This document shows, one piece after another, positions 16,781 through 24,884 of a stretch of 38,494 nt of DNA. Under the pieces are notes generated by a model. It ran no database searches, was not told the origin of the DNA, and saw nothing but the letters and a program-made list of their open reading frames with translations. Location of the stretch: positions 1 to 38,494 of the forward strand of contig JACQUW010000340.1 of assembly GCA_016210115.1 (NCBI GenBank). The letters are read 5' to 3'. Made by a program: the position numbers and the translations under genes. Position 1 is the first letter of the stretch; every line of letters begins with the position of its first letter. This stretch comes from Deltaproteobacteria bacterium. GTDB lineage: Bacteria; Desulfobacterota; Binatia; UBA9968.

Positions 16781-17788
16781 TTATTTCTCCTTGATCTCGT
16801 CCAATACGGTCCTATCAAAAAAAATCTCCGGGGATACCTTTTCTCCGGACGGTGTTTTCGCGCCGATCAGCTCCGCGACAGTTTGAAATCCTTCACGGCT
16901 TGGATACGGCGGCTGGGGGAAGAGCCTTTTATGAAAATCATAGCTCGCCTTCAAAGCCTCACGGTCGCGAATCCCGGTAAACCTTTCCATGATCTCAATC
17001 GTTTCCTGCTCGTGCGTCCGGTAGAAGTCGATCGCCTCAACAACGGCTGCCAGCACGTCTCTGGCGAGTTTCCTGTTCTCTTTGAGCAACCCCCTTCTTA
17101 CGACCAGGCCTGTGTGTTGAATGTAAACAGCGACCTCGGAAAGGTCTTTTAAAACCTTGAGCCCGGCCTTTCTTACGGCAACGAGGCTTTCGGGCGCTAC
17201 GATGGTAGCTTCCATCTGCTTGCTGCTCAAAGCGGCAAGGCGACTCTGCGGAGGTCCGGCCGGGAGGAAAATCACGCTCGCGGGATCGATCCCGAGGCCT
17301 TTCAACCCCAGCCGGAGAACCGTATCCACCGAACCGCCGATGCTCGCAGAGGCGATTTTCTTACCGGTCAGATCCTTCGGGCTATTGATTTCAGGCGTAG
17401 ACACCAACAAGTAATTGATCCGGTTGATAAAGCCCGCGATCATCACCAGATCGCCGCCGGACAACGTTGCCCTGGCGGCAACTGACCCCGCCATCTGCGC
17501 AAACTGAATGCTGTCCCCCAACAAGGCCTGGGTCGCCTGCACGCCGCCTCTGAGGGAAATAAGCTCGGCTTCTATGCCGCGCTTCTTCAAAAAATCTTTC
17601 CTCTGTGCGATTGGCACGAGCACGTTATCCGCCGTTGGAGCAACATAGCCGATCCGGATTCTGGTAAGGGATTTGTCCGCCGGGTAAGCCGGGACTCCGA
17701 AAGCAAAGTGAAGAAAAAACACAAACATGCATGAGATCGCTACATTCCTCCCGGGTCGGACGGAAAGGGACGTCTTTCGCCACGGCAT
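16781..17788 (-). CDS. Periplasmic solute-binding protein, NMT1/TauA-like (SBP 3)
   Basis: The 335-residue protein begins at ATG 17788, seven bases after a GAGGGG ribosome site; longer starts would overlap the next upstream gene. Signal peptide: residues about 14-38, ending AYPA-DKS. The mature part follows the NMT1/THI5 or TauA/SsuA pattern: TRIRIGYVAPTADNVLVPIAQ, GIEAELISLRGGVQATQALL, and GGSVDT at 151-156 in the ligand loop after a TGKKIAS strand. These receptors bind sulfonates, pyrimidine precursors, nitrate or aromatic acids. It is the one NMT1-type member here without the C-terminal GFIDxLY tail (it ends FDRTVLDEIKEK). No transporter genes accompany it. Confidence 0.85.
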   Translation of the reverse strand: MPWRKTSLSVRPGRNVAISCMFVFFLHFAFGVPAYPADKSLTRIRIGYVAPTADNVLVPIAQRKDFLKKRGIEAELISLRGGVQATQALLGDSIQFAQMAGSVAARATLSGGDLVMIAGFINRINYLLVSTPEINSPKDLTGKKIASASIGGSVDTVLRLGLKGLGIDPASVIFLPAGPPQSRLAALSSKQMEATIVAPESLVAVRKAGLKVLKDLSEVAVYIQHTGLVVRRGLLKENRKLARDVLAAVVEAIDFYRTHEQETIEIMERFTGIRDREALKASYDFHKRLFPQPPYPSREGFQTVAELIGAKTPSGEKVSPEIFFDRTVLDEIKEK

Positions 17789-17825
17789 ACAAATTCCCCT
17801 CATTCTGCCTTTTTCATTTCTCGTA

Positions 17826-18800
17826 TCACCGGTTCTGGTAAAGTTTATCGATAAACCCCTCACGAACCAGCCGGTCTACGATCGAATTGTCGGCAAACGT
17901 TTCCAGAGTCGCCCCTTTGACACCCATGAAATCCAGAATGGAAAAGATCGCTTCCGGCTCCACGCGAGGTACCTTTTCCAGATACATTACGGAATCCTGA
18001 TAGATTTCCTCGATTCTAGTTCGATCTGTGATCCGCGCGTATCTGGCGATCGCCCTCAGCGCCACATCCTTCTGAGCGTGGATGGCCGCTACTCCCTCCG
18101 TGTATGCCCGGACCATGTTCTCCACAGTTCCTGGGTTTCGGCGATAGTAGTCCCGGGAAACTGCGACCACATCCATGGAGTACTGGATTCCCATGTCTTC
18201 GAGCTTCACCAACAACTTCGACGGAGCATTTACGCGAAGACCTGAACTCACTGCACCTGCGATCTGCCGATGCTGGAAGGCTGCCCCGACCTCGAGAGTC
18301 CCGCCCAATTGGCGGATGTTTACCGCACCCTCCAGGCCGTGCTTCCGGAGCAAAAGTCTGGTGAGGTTGTCCGTGACCGAGCCGAATCGAGTAATTCCCA
18401 GTATTTTTCCACGCAGATCCTCAAGCCGGTTAATCTCCGGCTGGACAATAAGCCTATGATAGGGCCGGTTTGCGGTACTAACGACAGAGATGATGGGCGC
18501 GCCGCGAAGTCCTGCCGCGATCACTGCATTCGTGGCGGCGATTCCGGCATGCAGGTCTCCTCCGATCAACGCCTGCACCACAACAGGACCGGAAGAGATA
18601 AAGACAAGATCAGCCTGAATACCGTATTTCTCGAAGGCGCCGATCTCCTTTGCCATCCAGGAGCCCGCTGCCATGGCCCCGATCGTGGAATAACCGAAAG
18701 TCATCTTGGTCAACTGCGCAGCGCCCGCGCGGGAGATGAGGAAAATAAAAACTGCCCCGACGAATAATGCCAGCCTCGTTAAACCCGCCGTTTTTTTCAT
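17826..18800 (-). CDS. Periplasmic solute-binding protein, NMT1/TauA-like (SBP 4)
   Basis: The 324-residue protein has a Sec signal (residues 1-28, ending AGA-AQL). After the first strand (LTKMTFGYSTIGAMAAGSW) come GIQADLVFISSGPVVVQALI and the ligand loop RFGSVTD at 138-144, then two typical alpha/beta lobes. The last residues are GFIDKLYQNR, a tail shared with SBP 8 and SBP 9 of this window. The start is ATG 18800 with GGGGGAAG upstream. It lies 37 bases before SBP 3, so these two binding proteins are likely co-expressed. The ligand is unknown; no membrane component is encoded near it. Confidence 0.87.
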   Translation of the reverse strand: MKKTAGLTRLALFVGAVFIFLISRAGAAQLTKMTFGYSTIGAMAAGSWMAKEIGAFEKYGIQADLVFISSGPVVVQALIGGDLHAGIAATNAVIAAGLRGAPIISVVSTANRPYHRLIVQPEINRLEDLRGKILGITRFGSVTDNLTRLLLRKHGLEGAVNIRQLGGTLEVGAAFQHRQIAGAVSSGLRVNAPSKLLVKLEDMGIQYSMDVVAVSRDYYRRNPGTVENMVRAYTEGVAAIHAQKDVALRAIARYARITDRTRIEEIYQDSVMYLEKVPRVEPEAIFSILDFMGVKGATLETFADNSIVDRLVREGFIDKLYQNR

Positions 18801-18835
18801 TGCTTCCCCCTTCGCTCAGGCCACGTCTCCGATCG

Positions 18836-18855
18836 AAAGCCGATCGGCTTTTTTT
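18836..18855. other. AAAGCC-GATC-GGCTTT hairpin with T-run on the + strand
   Basis: A 6-bp stem with a 4-base loop followed by TTTT when read on the plus strand. All nearby genes run on the minus strand, where only three T residues would follow, so a terminator role is doubtful. Could be a plus-strand terminator against antisense transcripts. Confidence 0.3.
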
Positions 18856-18859
18856 CTGA

Positions 18860-18945
18860 CCTCCGGCCTCCAACCTCCAACCTCCGATTTATCCCGCCCC
18901 TACCATTCGCCATTCGCTATTTGCCATTTGCCAATTGCCTCAAGA
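18860..18945. repeat. Degenerate CCTCCAA and GCCATTTG word repeats
   Basis: Consecutive words cctccggcctccaacctccaacctccg run from about 18861, followed by ccattcgccattcgctatttgccatttgccaattgcc to about 18939. It lies between the ThDP beta copy 2 stop and SBP 4. Similar in style to the TTGAA repeat at 125-200. Confidence 0.5.
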
Positions 18946-19569
18946 CTAGCTTCCCAGCCCGCTCCCCAATATCGCCACCCCCTCAGTTCTCTCGATATAG
19001 GCGACGAAACGATACTTATTTTCTCTCGGATCCGGGATCCGCCTGGTCCGGGGCGGCCTGTCGACATCCAGCTTCTCCACTTTGGCGGCAATAAAATGAG
19101 GCCCTCTTTCTGCGAGCGCGGTCTGCAGGCGGCTTTGGAAATCTTCGACGGTTGAGACCGCGCAACTGCTGGCGATCCCGCTCTCTCTCGCAACCCCTTC
19201 GAGTTTCATTTTGCCGCCGGTGGCTGTCGGCATCCCCGGCTCCTTTTTGTGGCTTCCCAAATAATTGCCATTGTCGAAAACGATAATTGTCAAATTGGCC
19301 GGACTCTGGTTCGCGACGGTCCCCAAAGTGCCCAGGTTGAGCAGGAGGTTTCCATCACCGTCCAGAGCGATGACTTTTCGATTGGGCAATGCCAGCGCCA
19401 ACCCAAGAGCCGTAGGGGTGCACATTCCCATAGTAATGTGAAAGAGGTTGGCCTCTCGTTCTTTTAGCTGGCTCCAGACGCCGGAGGTATTTCCGATACA
19501 GGAAACCACAAGGGCTTCATCTGAAACCATCTCGGAAAGTCGTTTCAAAATTTCGTAGCGTGTTACCAT
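18946..19569 (-). CDS. ThDP-dependent decarboxylase beta subunit (ComE-like), copy 2
   Basis: The 207-residue protein is a second ThDP-binding half. The motif runs from GDG 71-73 to DN 99-100 (GDGNLLLNLG ... FDNGNYLGSH). It is clearly related to copy 1 (15473-16093) through HITMGMCTPTALGLALALP versus KVQMGFVSPMGLGLALSLP and the HPTA/MPTA region with the following SGKARLE/GGKMKLE, but the identity is modest, so the two are not recent duplicates. The start, ATG 19569, lies inside the end of the alpha gene (7-base overlap) after GGAGG. It forms a complete enzyme with that alpha chain. The ligand acid is unknown. Confidence 0.87.
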   Translation of the reverse strand: MVTRYEILKRLSEMVSDEALVVSCIGNTSGVWSQLKEREANLFHITMGMCTPTALGLALALPNRKVIALDGDGNLLLNLGTLGTVANQSPANLTIIVFDNGNYLGSHKKEPGMPTATGGKMKLEGVARESGIASSCAVSTVEDFQSRLQTALAERGPHFIAAKVEKLDVDRPPRTRRIPDPRENKYRFVAYIERTEGVAILGSGLGS

Positions 19570-20060
19570 AACGCCTCCCCGGTAAAAAGAACCGCGGCAG
19601 ATCTAAGCCACGCCCTCGCGCTTGCGTTGCATTCTTTAATGGTTGGCACAATGTCGGAGGAACGATTCACCACCCGATAAGGGATATCCATGGCCTTAAG
19701 AGCGGGCTCAGTGGTTTTCTGATACATGCCCATCCATCTGGGATCTCCGAGATCGCCCCGGTATGGAATAAGAATCAGAATTGGCACTTCATGAAGCAGG
19801 TTGATTCGCGCCAGGTGATAACTCGCCACCAATAGGCCGGATGTGGCGATAACCAGGGTCGGCCGCTTACCGCCGAACCAGGCGCCCATCGTAATCCCGG
19901 CCGCTTCACCCTCATTGGCCGCTCCCACGTAATGGATATCGCTGTCGTTTGACAGCATCCTGTAGACTTCGATGAACTGAGCGTCCGGAACGCCCACGGC
20001 AAAATTGATGCCCGCCTCTTTCAGCCCTTCAATGACAAGCCCGGCCTTTTCTGGTTTCAT
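19563..20060 (-). CDS. ThDP-dependent decarboxylase alpha subunit (ComD-like), copy 2
   Basis: The 165-residue protein is the pyrimidine-binding half of the second split decarboxylase. KAGLVIEGLKEAGINFAVGV is the first helix-strand unit; AANEGEAAGITMGAWFGGKRP holds E50, the likely ThDP-activating glutamate; IATSGLLVAS follows, matching the NSGLG region of phosphonopyruvate decarboxylase. The start chosen is ATG 20060, which follows GGAGG by six bases; a TTG at 20072 would use the same site less well. Beta begins inside its last codons. Context is the same as in copy 1, with solute-binding protein genes on both sides. Confidence 0.87.
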   Translation of the reverse strand: MKPEKAGLVIEGLKEAGINFAVGVPDAQFIEVYRMLSNDSDIHYVGAANEGEAAGITMGAWFGGKRPTLVIATSGLLVASYHLARINLLHEVPILILIPYRGDLGDPRWMGMYQKTTEPALKAMDIPYRVVNRSSDIVPTIKECNASARAWLRSAAVLFTGEALW

Positions 20061-20146
20061 GCTAGCCTCCAAACAAATCCATCAATCAGCCTCGCGCGAA
20101 AGAATTTCGATTCTATAGTGAAAGCAATAAATATGCTGACATAAAT

Positions 20147-20245
20147 CACCCTCCCCTTAATCCCCCTCCCGTCAAGGAAGGGGAGAATTTCCGCTCCCCG
20201 CGCGCTAAATATCTCCTCCTCCTTTCGGGGGACGGTCAAGGTGGG
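20147..20245. repeat. GC-rich palindromic repeat cluster
   Basis: Contains CACCCTCCCCTTAATCCCCCTCCC, CCTTCCCC-like arms, GGGGAGAATTTCCGCTCCCC, and CTCCTCCTTTCGGGGGAC ending in AAGGTGGG. Lies between SBP 7 stop (20270) and alpha copy 2 start. Same family as 16737 and 24770. Confidence 0.55.
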
Positions 20246-20269
20246 TACACAACACGGTGCGCAACTTTG

Positions 20270-21337
20270 TTATTGCCGAATGGTCCTGTTAAAAAGCTCA
20301 ACCAGTTGTCTCAATTTGCGGCCCCATTCGAGAGGCGAAACGACGTGCAGCTCCCCTTCAGGCTCGACCTTCCACCGCACGTCCTTCCGCGGCGCCCACC
20401 TTCCTTGATTGTTGACCATGATCTCGCTGGCCTCTTTCGAGAGGTGATAGTCCAGAAACAGCGCAGCCGCATGCGGATGTGGCGACCGGGAGGCAATCGA
20501 AATAATCGAAGGCGGCCTCACGATAGTCGGTTTCATGATCACAAAATCAACCGGGGCTCCCTTTTCCTTCAAAGCCACGCCATTGTGCACGTAGCCGTCA
20601 ACGATCAGATCATGCTCTCCGGTGGCGACCAGTTGAGTCATAAACGTGTGCGACTGCCTCGAGAAGCGGACCTTTTGCTCTGTAGCGAGCCTCCTCACGA
20701 AGGTTGTCGCGCTCGTCTCGCCCCAGAGATCGATGAATCCGGCGAGCAGATCGTGAGCTTCGACATCCATGATCATATTGTCTTTCCATCTCGCGTGGAG
20801 AAGATCCTCGTACCGTTTCGGAACCTCTCTGGGGCCCACTCGCTTCGTATTGTAAATAATCGTATATCCAATACCGTACACTCCAGGCCAGTACCCCTCG
20901 GCATCCACAAAGCCTTTGCGCACAAAAGGAACCATCGGGCTTTTGTACTTAGCCAGGATTCCTTTATCCACCAGTTCCGTGATGTAGAGTCCCGACATCG
21001 TAATCACATCGATTTGATAGACGCCGGCGCGACTTTCCGTCAGCACTCGGTTCAAGACGCCGGGCGCTCCCAAACTGGAGAACGCGACTTTGATAAAGGG
21101 ATATTGTTTGTTGAAGCCCGTAACCATCTCCTGTGTGTCACGGAGATTTCCCGCGGCATAGAAGGTCAACGTGCCCTCTTTTCTTGCGTTCTCGACGAGC
21201 AGCTTCTGGCGTTGCTCCGCAGGCTTGGCGTTAATCTGCGCTAGTATTTCCTCCACATTGGACTGCGCATCAACCGAAGCCGCGAACAAAAACCACCCGA
21301 GTCCCAAAGTAGCGACCGTTTGAATTTTTCGTTTCAC
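20270..21337 (-). CDS. Periplasmic solute-binding protein, Fe3+/polyamine-like class (SBP 7)
   Basis: The 355-residue protein starts with GTG 21337 (GAGG eight bases upstream). A Sec signal covers about residues 7-24, cleaved near VDA-QSN. Characteristic stretches: EGTLTFYAAGNLRDTQEMV, QIDVITMSGLYITELVDKGI, WPGVYGIGYTIIYNTKRV, SHTFMTQLVATGEHDLIV and LKEKGAPVDF, the same layout as SBP 1 and SBP 2. A FbpA-type Tyr-Tyr iron pair is not seen. This gene follows the solitary molybdenum large subunit gene and precedes the second split decarboxylase pair, in one transcriptional direction. No permease or ATPase is present. Confidence 0.86.
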   Translation of the reverse strand: MKRKIQTVATLGLGWFLFAASVDAQSNVEEILAQINAKPAEQRQKLLVENARKEGTLTFYAAGNLRDTQEMVTGFNKQYPFIKVAFSSLGAPGVLNRVLTESRAGVYQIDVITMSGLYITELVDKGILAKYKSPMVPFVRKGFVDAEGYWPGVYGIGYTIIYNTKRVGPREVPKRYEDLLHARWKDNMIMDVEAHDLLAGFIDLWGETSATTFVRRLATEQKVRFSRQSHTFMTQLVATGEHDLIVDGYVHNGVALKEKGAPVDFVIMKPTIVRPPSIISIASRSPHPHAAALFLDYHLSKEASEIMVNNQGRWAPRKDVRWKVEPEGELHVVSPLEWGRKLRQLVELFNRTIRQ

Positions 21338-21418
21338 GGGAAAATCCTCAATCGCTTATTCTGTCGTTTCCACCAGCCCGATCCGACAAAACTCCTACTT
21401 CCCGACCAAAGTGTGCGC

Positions 21419-23644
21419 CTAAGCCTTTTCCTTAAGGGCGCGCCAGACCCTCTCGGGGGTAAGAGGCAGCTCTTTGATCCTCGCTCCCGTGCTCCAGAAA
21501 AGCGCATTGGCAATGGCGGGCGCCACCGGAATAATGCCTCCCTCTCCCATCCCTTTGGCTCCGTAGGGACCGGGCCCGTTTTCGTCCTCGATGAGGATGG
21601 TCTCAAAATGGTGCGGGATATCGTGGAAGGTCGGGACCTTGTAATCGACCATGCTCGGATTCAAAATTTGCCCCCCCTCGTAACAGATCGATTCGTAGAG
21701 CGTGTGGCCGATACCCATCATCGCAGAGCCTTCGTCCTGGCCCTCACACTGCAGAGGATGGAGCGCCTTTCCCACATCGGCTGCAGTGACATACCGCTTG
21801 ATCGTAATCTCACCGGTTTCCCTGTCCGTTTCTATTTCGACTCCTCCGATTCCAGTTTCCCAGAACAACGGGTCCGGCGGATTCGGAGCCATCTTGCTGT
21901 GCGCGTAACCCCGTCCGATGAGTTCGCCTCCCTGCATCGCAAAGTGGCGGTGGATCAGCTCGCCGTAACTAATTTTCTTACCCGCGGCAACGGCCTCTCC
22001 ATCTCTTAAGGTAATGGCATCGAGCGGCGCCTCGAAATAGTCGGCCGCAAGCTCAACCACCTGGTTCCGCGCGTCCTGAGCCGCCAGTTGCACGGCCTTC
22101 CCCATCACGGTAGTGGAACGCGAAGAGCCGGTTGAGCGGTCGAATGGCGTGTAGGCTGTATCGATGGTACGCACGGTCACTCGCCCGAACGGAACCGCCA
22201 GCTCTTCGGCGACGATCTGGCTCATCACGGTCTTCGCGCCCTGGCCGATTTCCACAGTTCCTGTTTGAAGCACGATGCTTCCGTCGGACAGCACGTGAAC
22301 CGACGCTGTCGACGCGAGGGGCGCGCCGGGATCGGTTACGCCGAAGCAGATTCCTCTTCCACCGCCCTGTTTGGTCACCGGGCCGTCCCATCCCAAAGTG
22401 TGGACGACCTTATCCAATCCCTTGAAGAGATCCGCATCCAGCGGCCTCCCTTTCGGCTTTAGCTCCTCTCCGAGACGAAGCAGGTTTTTCCTACGTAGCT
22501 GAACCGGATCGAGGCGGAGCTTCTGGGCAATGATGTCCATTTGAGATTCCGTGGCCCACGCGGTCTGCGGTCCGCCTACGGATCGAAATGATGCGGCTGA
22601 AACCGTGTTTGTGTAAACACAAGACGAGATCGCCCTGACGTGTGGAATCCGATACGGACCCAGGATTCGTGTGAGCGCCCGCCGGGTCACAACAGGACCT
22701 GTTTCGGCGTATGCCCCCGTATTCAGGAAAATCTGCGCCTCCTTTGCTGTCAATGTGCCGTCCCTTTTGACTCCGGTCTTGAGGCGGCAGAGCGCCGAAT
22801 GGCGCCTGACCGTCAGCATCGCCTCCGAGACGTTCTGAACGACTCGCACCGGGCGTTTGGCTTTGCGGGCCAGAGCAATGACCAGAGGCTCGATCTTGCA
22901 GCCCGATTTGCTCCCGTAAGCGCCTCCCACGAACGGAACGATGACGCGCACCCTTGAAAACGGACAGCCGAAGACTTCCGCGATCTCGTTCCGAATCCCG
23001 AAGGGATGGCTGTTGGAAGACCAGACGGTAATCCCCTCCTCGTCCACCTTGGCCGCGGTCGTATGGGGCTCCATGGAGTAGTGATAGACCATGGGAAACT
23101 CGAAGGTGTCCTCAAAGATCTCGTCGGCTTCGGCAAAACCCTTTTCCACGTCCCCTTTTTCGAGCTTCTCTTGAACACAGATGTTGCCCGGCGCGAAGCT
23201 ATGGACTAGCGGAGCCCCCTGAGCCGTTGCTTCCTGAATCGAAGTAACCGCCGGCAGCTCTTCATATTCCACCCGTATTTTTCCCAGCGCCTCGTCAGCC
23301 GCCAATCGATCGAGAGCCGCCACCGCCGCTACCGGGTGCCCTGCGAAAAGAGCGCGATCCATTGCAATGATCGGCTGGTCCTTCCTTTGGCCGCGACCTA
23401 AATAGGGATGGATATCGCCGAGATCCTTGCCGGTCAAAACCGCAACCACGCCGGGCGATTGCTCGGCCGCACTCGTATCAATCGAGAGAATGCGCGCGTG
23501 GGCGTACGGACTGCGCAGAAACTTGCCCTCGATCAGCCCCGGGATAACAATGTCCCCCGCGTATTTCGCCTGGCCGGTGACCTTATCGACGCCATCCACC
23601 CGTTTTATCGATGTACCGATAATTTTTAGCTCTTCTTTGCCCAT
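21419..23644 (-). CDS. Solitary molybdenum hydroxylase large subunit
   Basis: The 741-residue protein is another CoxL/XdhB-superfamily Mo subunit. The N-terminus (IGTSIKRVDGVDKVTGQAKY) is the a/b hammerhead domain; later come FVGGAYGSKSG, SFRSVGGPQTAWATESQMD (active-site loop), EIGQGAKTVMSQI and the catalytic E701 in KGMGEGGIIPVAP. It has no Fe-S or FAD gene beside it: both neighbours are solute-binding protein genes. It may borrow the S and M subunits encoded at 29253-30595, or partner subunits lie elsewhere. The loop is neither the form I CODH AYXCSFR nor RGAGR. Start ATG 23644 has GGTGAG upstream. Confidence 0.9.
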   Translation of the reverse strand: MGKEELKIIGTSIKRVDGVDKVTGQAKYAGDIVIPGLIEGKFLRSPYAHARILSIDTSAAEQSPGVVAVLTGKDLGDIHPYLGRGQRKDQPIIAMDRALFAGHPVAAVAALDRLAADEALGKIRVEYEELPAVTSIQEATAQGAPLVHSFAPGNICVQEKLEKGDVEKGFAEADEIFEDTFEFPMVYHYSMEPHTTAAKVDEEGITVWSSNSHPFGIRNEIAEVFGCPFSRVRVIVPFVGGAYGSKSGCKIEPLVIALARKAKRPVRVVQNVSEAMLTVRRHSALCRLKTGVKRDGTLTAKEAQIFLNTGAYAETGPVVTRRALTRILGPYRIPHVRAISSCVYTNTVSAASFRSVGGPQTAWATESQMDIIAQKLRLDPVQLRRKNLLRLGEELKPKGRPLDADLFKGLDKVVHTLGWDGPVTKQGGGRGICFGVTDPGAPLASTASVHVLSDGSIVLQTGTVEIGQGAKTVMSQIVAEELAVPFGRVTVRTIDTAYTPFDRSTGSSRSTTVMGKAVQLAAQDARNQVVELAADYFEAPLDAITLRDGEAVAAGKKISYGELIHRHFAMQGGELIGRGYAHSKMAPNPPDPLFWETGIGGVEIETDRETGEITIKRYVTAADVGKALHPLQCEGQDEGSAMMGIGHTLYESICYEGGQILNPSMVDYKVPTFHDIPHHFETILIEDENGPGPYGAKGMGEGGIIPVAPAIANALFWSTGARIKELPLTPERVWRALKEKA

Positions 23645-23726
23645 CTGCTCACCGCCTTTTATCCAACTTGTCTTTGCGTTCTCTTTTCACAGCGGAGTTA
23701 GGTAACGCACTCGCTGCTTCCTGGCC

Positions 23727-24719
23727 TCAGCGCCCAAGCTCCTTCACAAAAGAAAAATCCACAACGGCATCCGGCTCCACGGCTTTGTCCGTCAAGCCCC
23801 GCTCGACCGCGCTGTCGATCACCAGTTTGATCTTGTCTCCCTCCACCATTCCGGTCGTGCTGAGAGAGGGAACAACCCGCTTGTAGAGCTCCTCCGAAGA
23901 GTGCCGGTCGAGCTTGAATCCGGCGGCGATATAGTTAAGGACCTCGCTTTTATTCCTAGCATCGACGATAAACCTCGTCGCTCCAACCACGGCCCGAACG
24001 AGCCTCCTTATCTCAGAGGGATTCTCCCTGATCTTCGCTTGAGAGGTGCTGATCCCGCCCATCGGGAGCTTGTACATCGAACCTACATCCAGGAGAAGCC
24101 TGAAATCGCCCAAAGTGAGGGCCTTCATATCTCCCGGAGCGGCAATAATCGCGGCATCTACAGCTTCATTTCTCAACGCCGCGATCCGGGCAAGCGTTTC
24201 TCCGGTAGCGAGGATAGTGACTTCCTTGGGATTGATCCCGTGTTGCTTTAGCACATAAACCACCGCCGCATAACTGGCGCCGCCGTAGGAGCTCACCGCG
24301 ATCTTCCTGCCCTTGAGATCCGCCACTTTCGTGATTCCCTTCCGAACCACAAGACCCCAGACCGGCTGCTGGCTCGTAACGGCGACAAGACGAACCGGCA
24401 TTCCCCTCAGAGCCGCCTCGATAGCCGAGGTGCTGAGGGTTGTGTAATCCACGTTTCCGCTCACCAATGCCGCCAGAGCGGCGTTCGTTTGCACAACGAT
24501 GATCTTGGTATCCAGCCCCTCCTTCTCGAAGAAGCCTTTGTCCCGCGCATAGAATGTCGAGAGATTTGTAAAACTGACCGTTGTGCTCGAAGCGATACGG
24601 ACCTCTTTCAGTGGCTGGGCTTCGGCTGACCTACCGGAACTCAGAAACGGGACAACAGTAACGGGCATTAATGAGAGCCAAAGAACGAGAGTCGTTTTCA
24701 GCAGAAAATTCATAGGCAT
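23727..24719 (-). CDS. Periplasmic solute-binding protein, SsuA/THI5-like (SBP 5)
   Basis: The 330-residue protein has a Sec signal ending near SAEAQP (about residue 35). Typical NMT1-type landmarks are VRIASSTTVSFTNLSTFYARD, KGFFEKEGLDTKIIVVQTN, the ligand loop after LKGRKIAVSSYGGASY, and a C-terminal lobe with VEGDKIKLVIDSAVERGL. The second lobe resembles aliphatic sulfonate receptors. It begins at ATG 24719 (GGAG six bases upstream; ATG 24713 is an alternative). It is the third of three tandem binding proteins (25873, 24885, 23727) and precedes the solitary Mo subunit gene. Ligand unknown. Confidence 0.85.
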   Translation of the reverse strand: MPMNFLLKTTLVLWLSLMPVTVVPFLSSGRSAEAQPLKEVRIASSTTVSFTNLSTFYARDKGFFEKEGLDTKIIVVQTNAALAALVSGNVDYTTLSTSAIEAALRGMPVRLVAVTSQQPVWGLVVRKGITKVADLKGRKIAVSSYGGASYAAVVYVLKQHGINPKEVTILATGETLARIAALRNEAVDAAIIAAPGDMKALTLGDFRLLLDVGSMYKLPMGGISTSQAKIRENPSEIRRLVRAVVGATRFIVDARNKSEVLNYIAAGFKLDRHSSEELYKRVVPSLSTTGMVEGDKIKLVIDSAVERGLTDKAVEPDAVVDFSFVKELGR

Positions 24720-24769
24720 CTCAGTCTCCGTTCAGAAGGTCACCCTCACGCCAGTTTCTCCCATTCAAT

Positions 24770-24884
24770 GCCCCCCATCCTCACCTTCCCCCGCGAGGGG
24801 GGAAGGCGCAATAAAGCGGAAGGCGACGCTAATGCACCTATTAACTTTCCTCCCCCCTTGCGGGGGAGGACGGAGGTGGGGGGT
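24770..24884. repeat. Paired C-tract/G-tract hairpins between two SBP genes
   Basis: Hairpin 1: CCTTCCCCC 24784-24792 with GGGGGGAAGG 24797-24806. Hairpin 2: CCTCCCCCC-TTGC-GGGGGAGG 24849-24869, followed by ACGGAGGTGGGGGG. The two units sit head to head, with CATCCTCACC before hairpin 1 mirroring GGACGGAGGTGG after hairpin 2. This is the most complete example of the repeat family in the window. Confidence 0.7.

Noticed and set aside
18836..18855. Rho-independent terminator
   Set aside because: The T-run follows the hairpin only on the plus strand, while all nearby genes are on the minus strand.
20267..21244. 325-codon plus-strand open frame
   Set aside because: Mirror of the SBP 7 gene; no signal, no domain.
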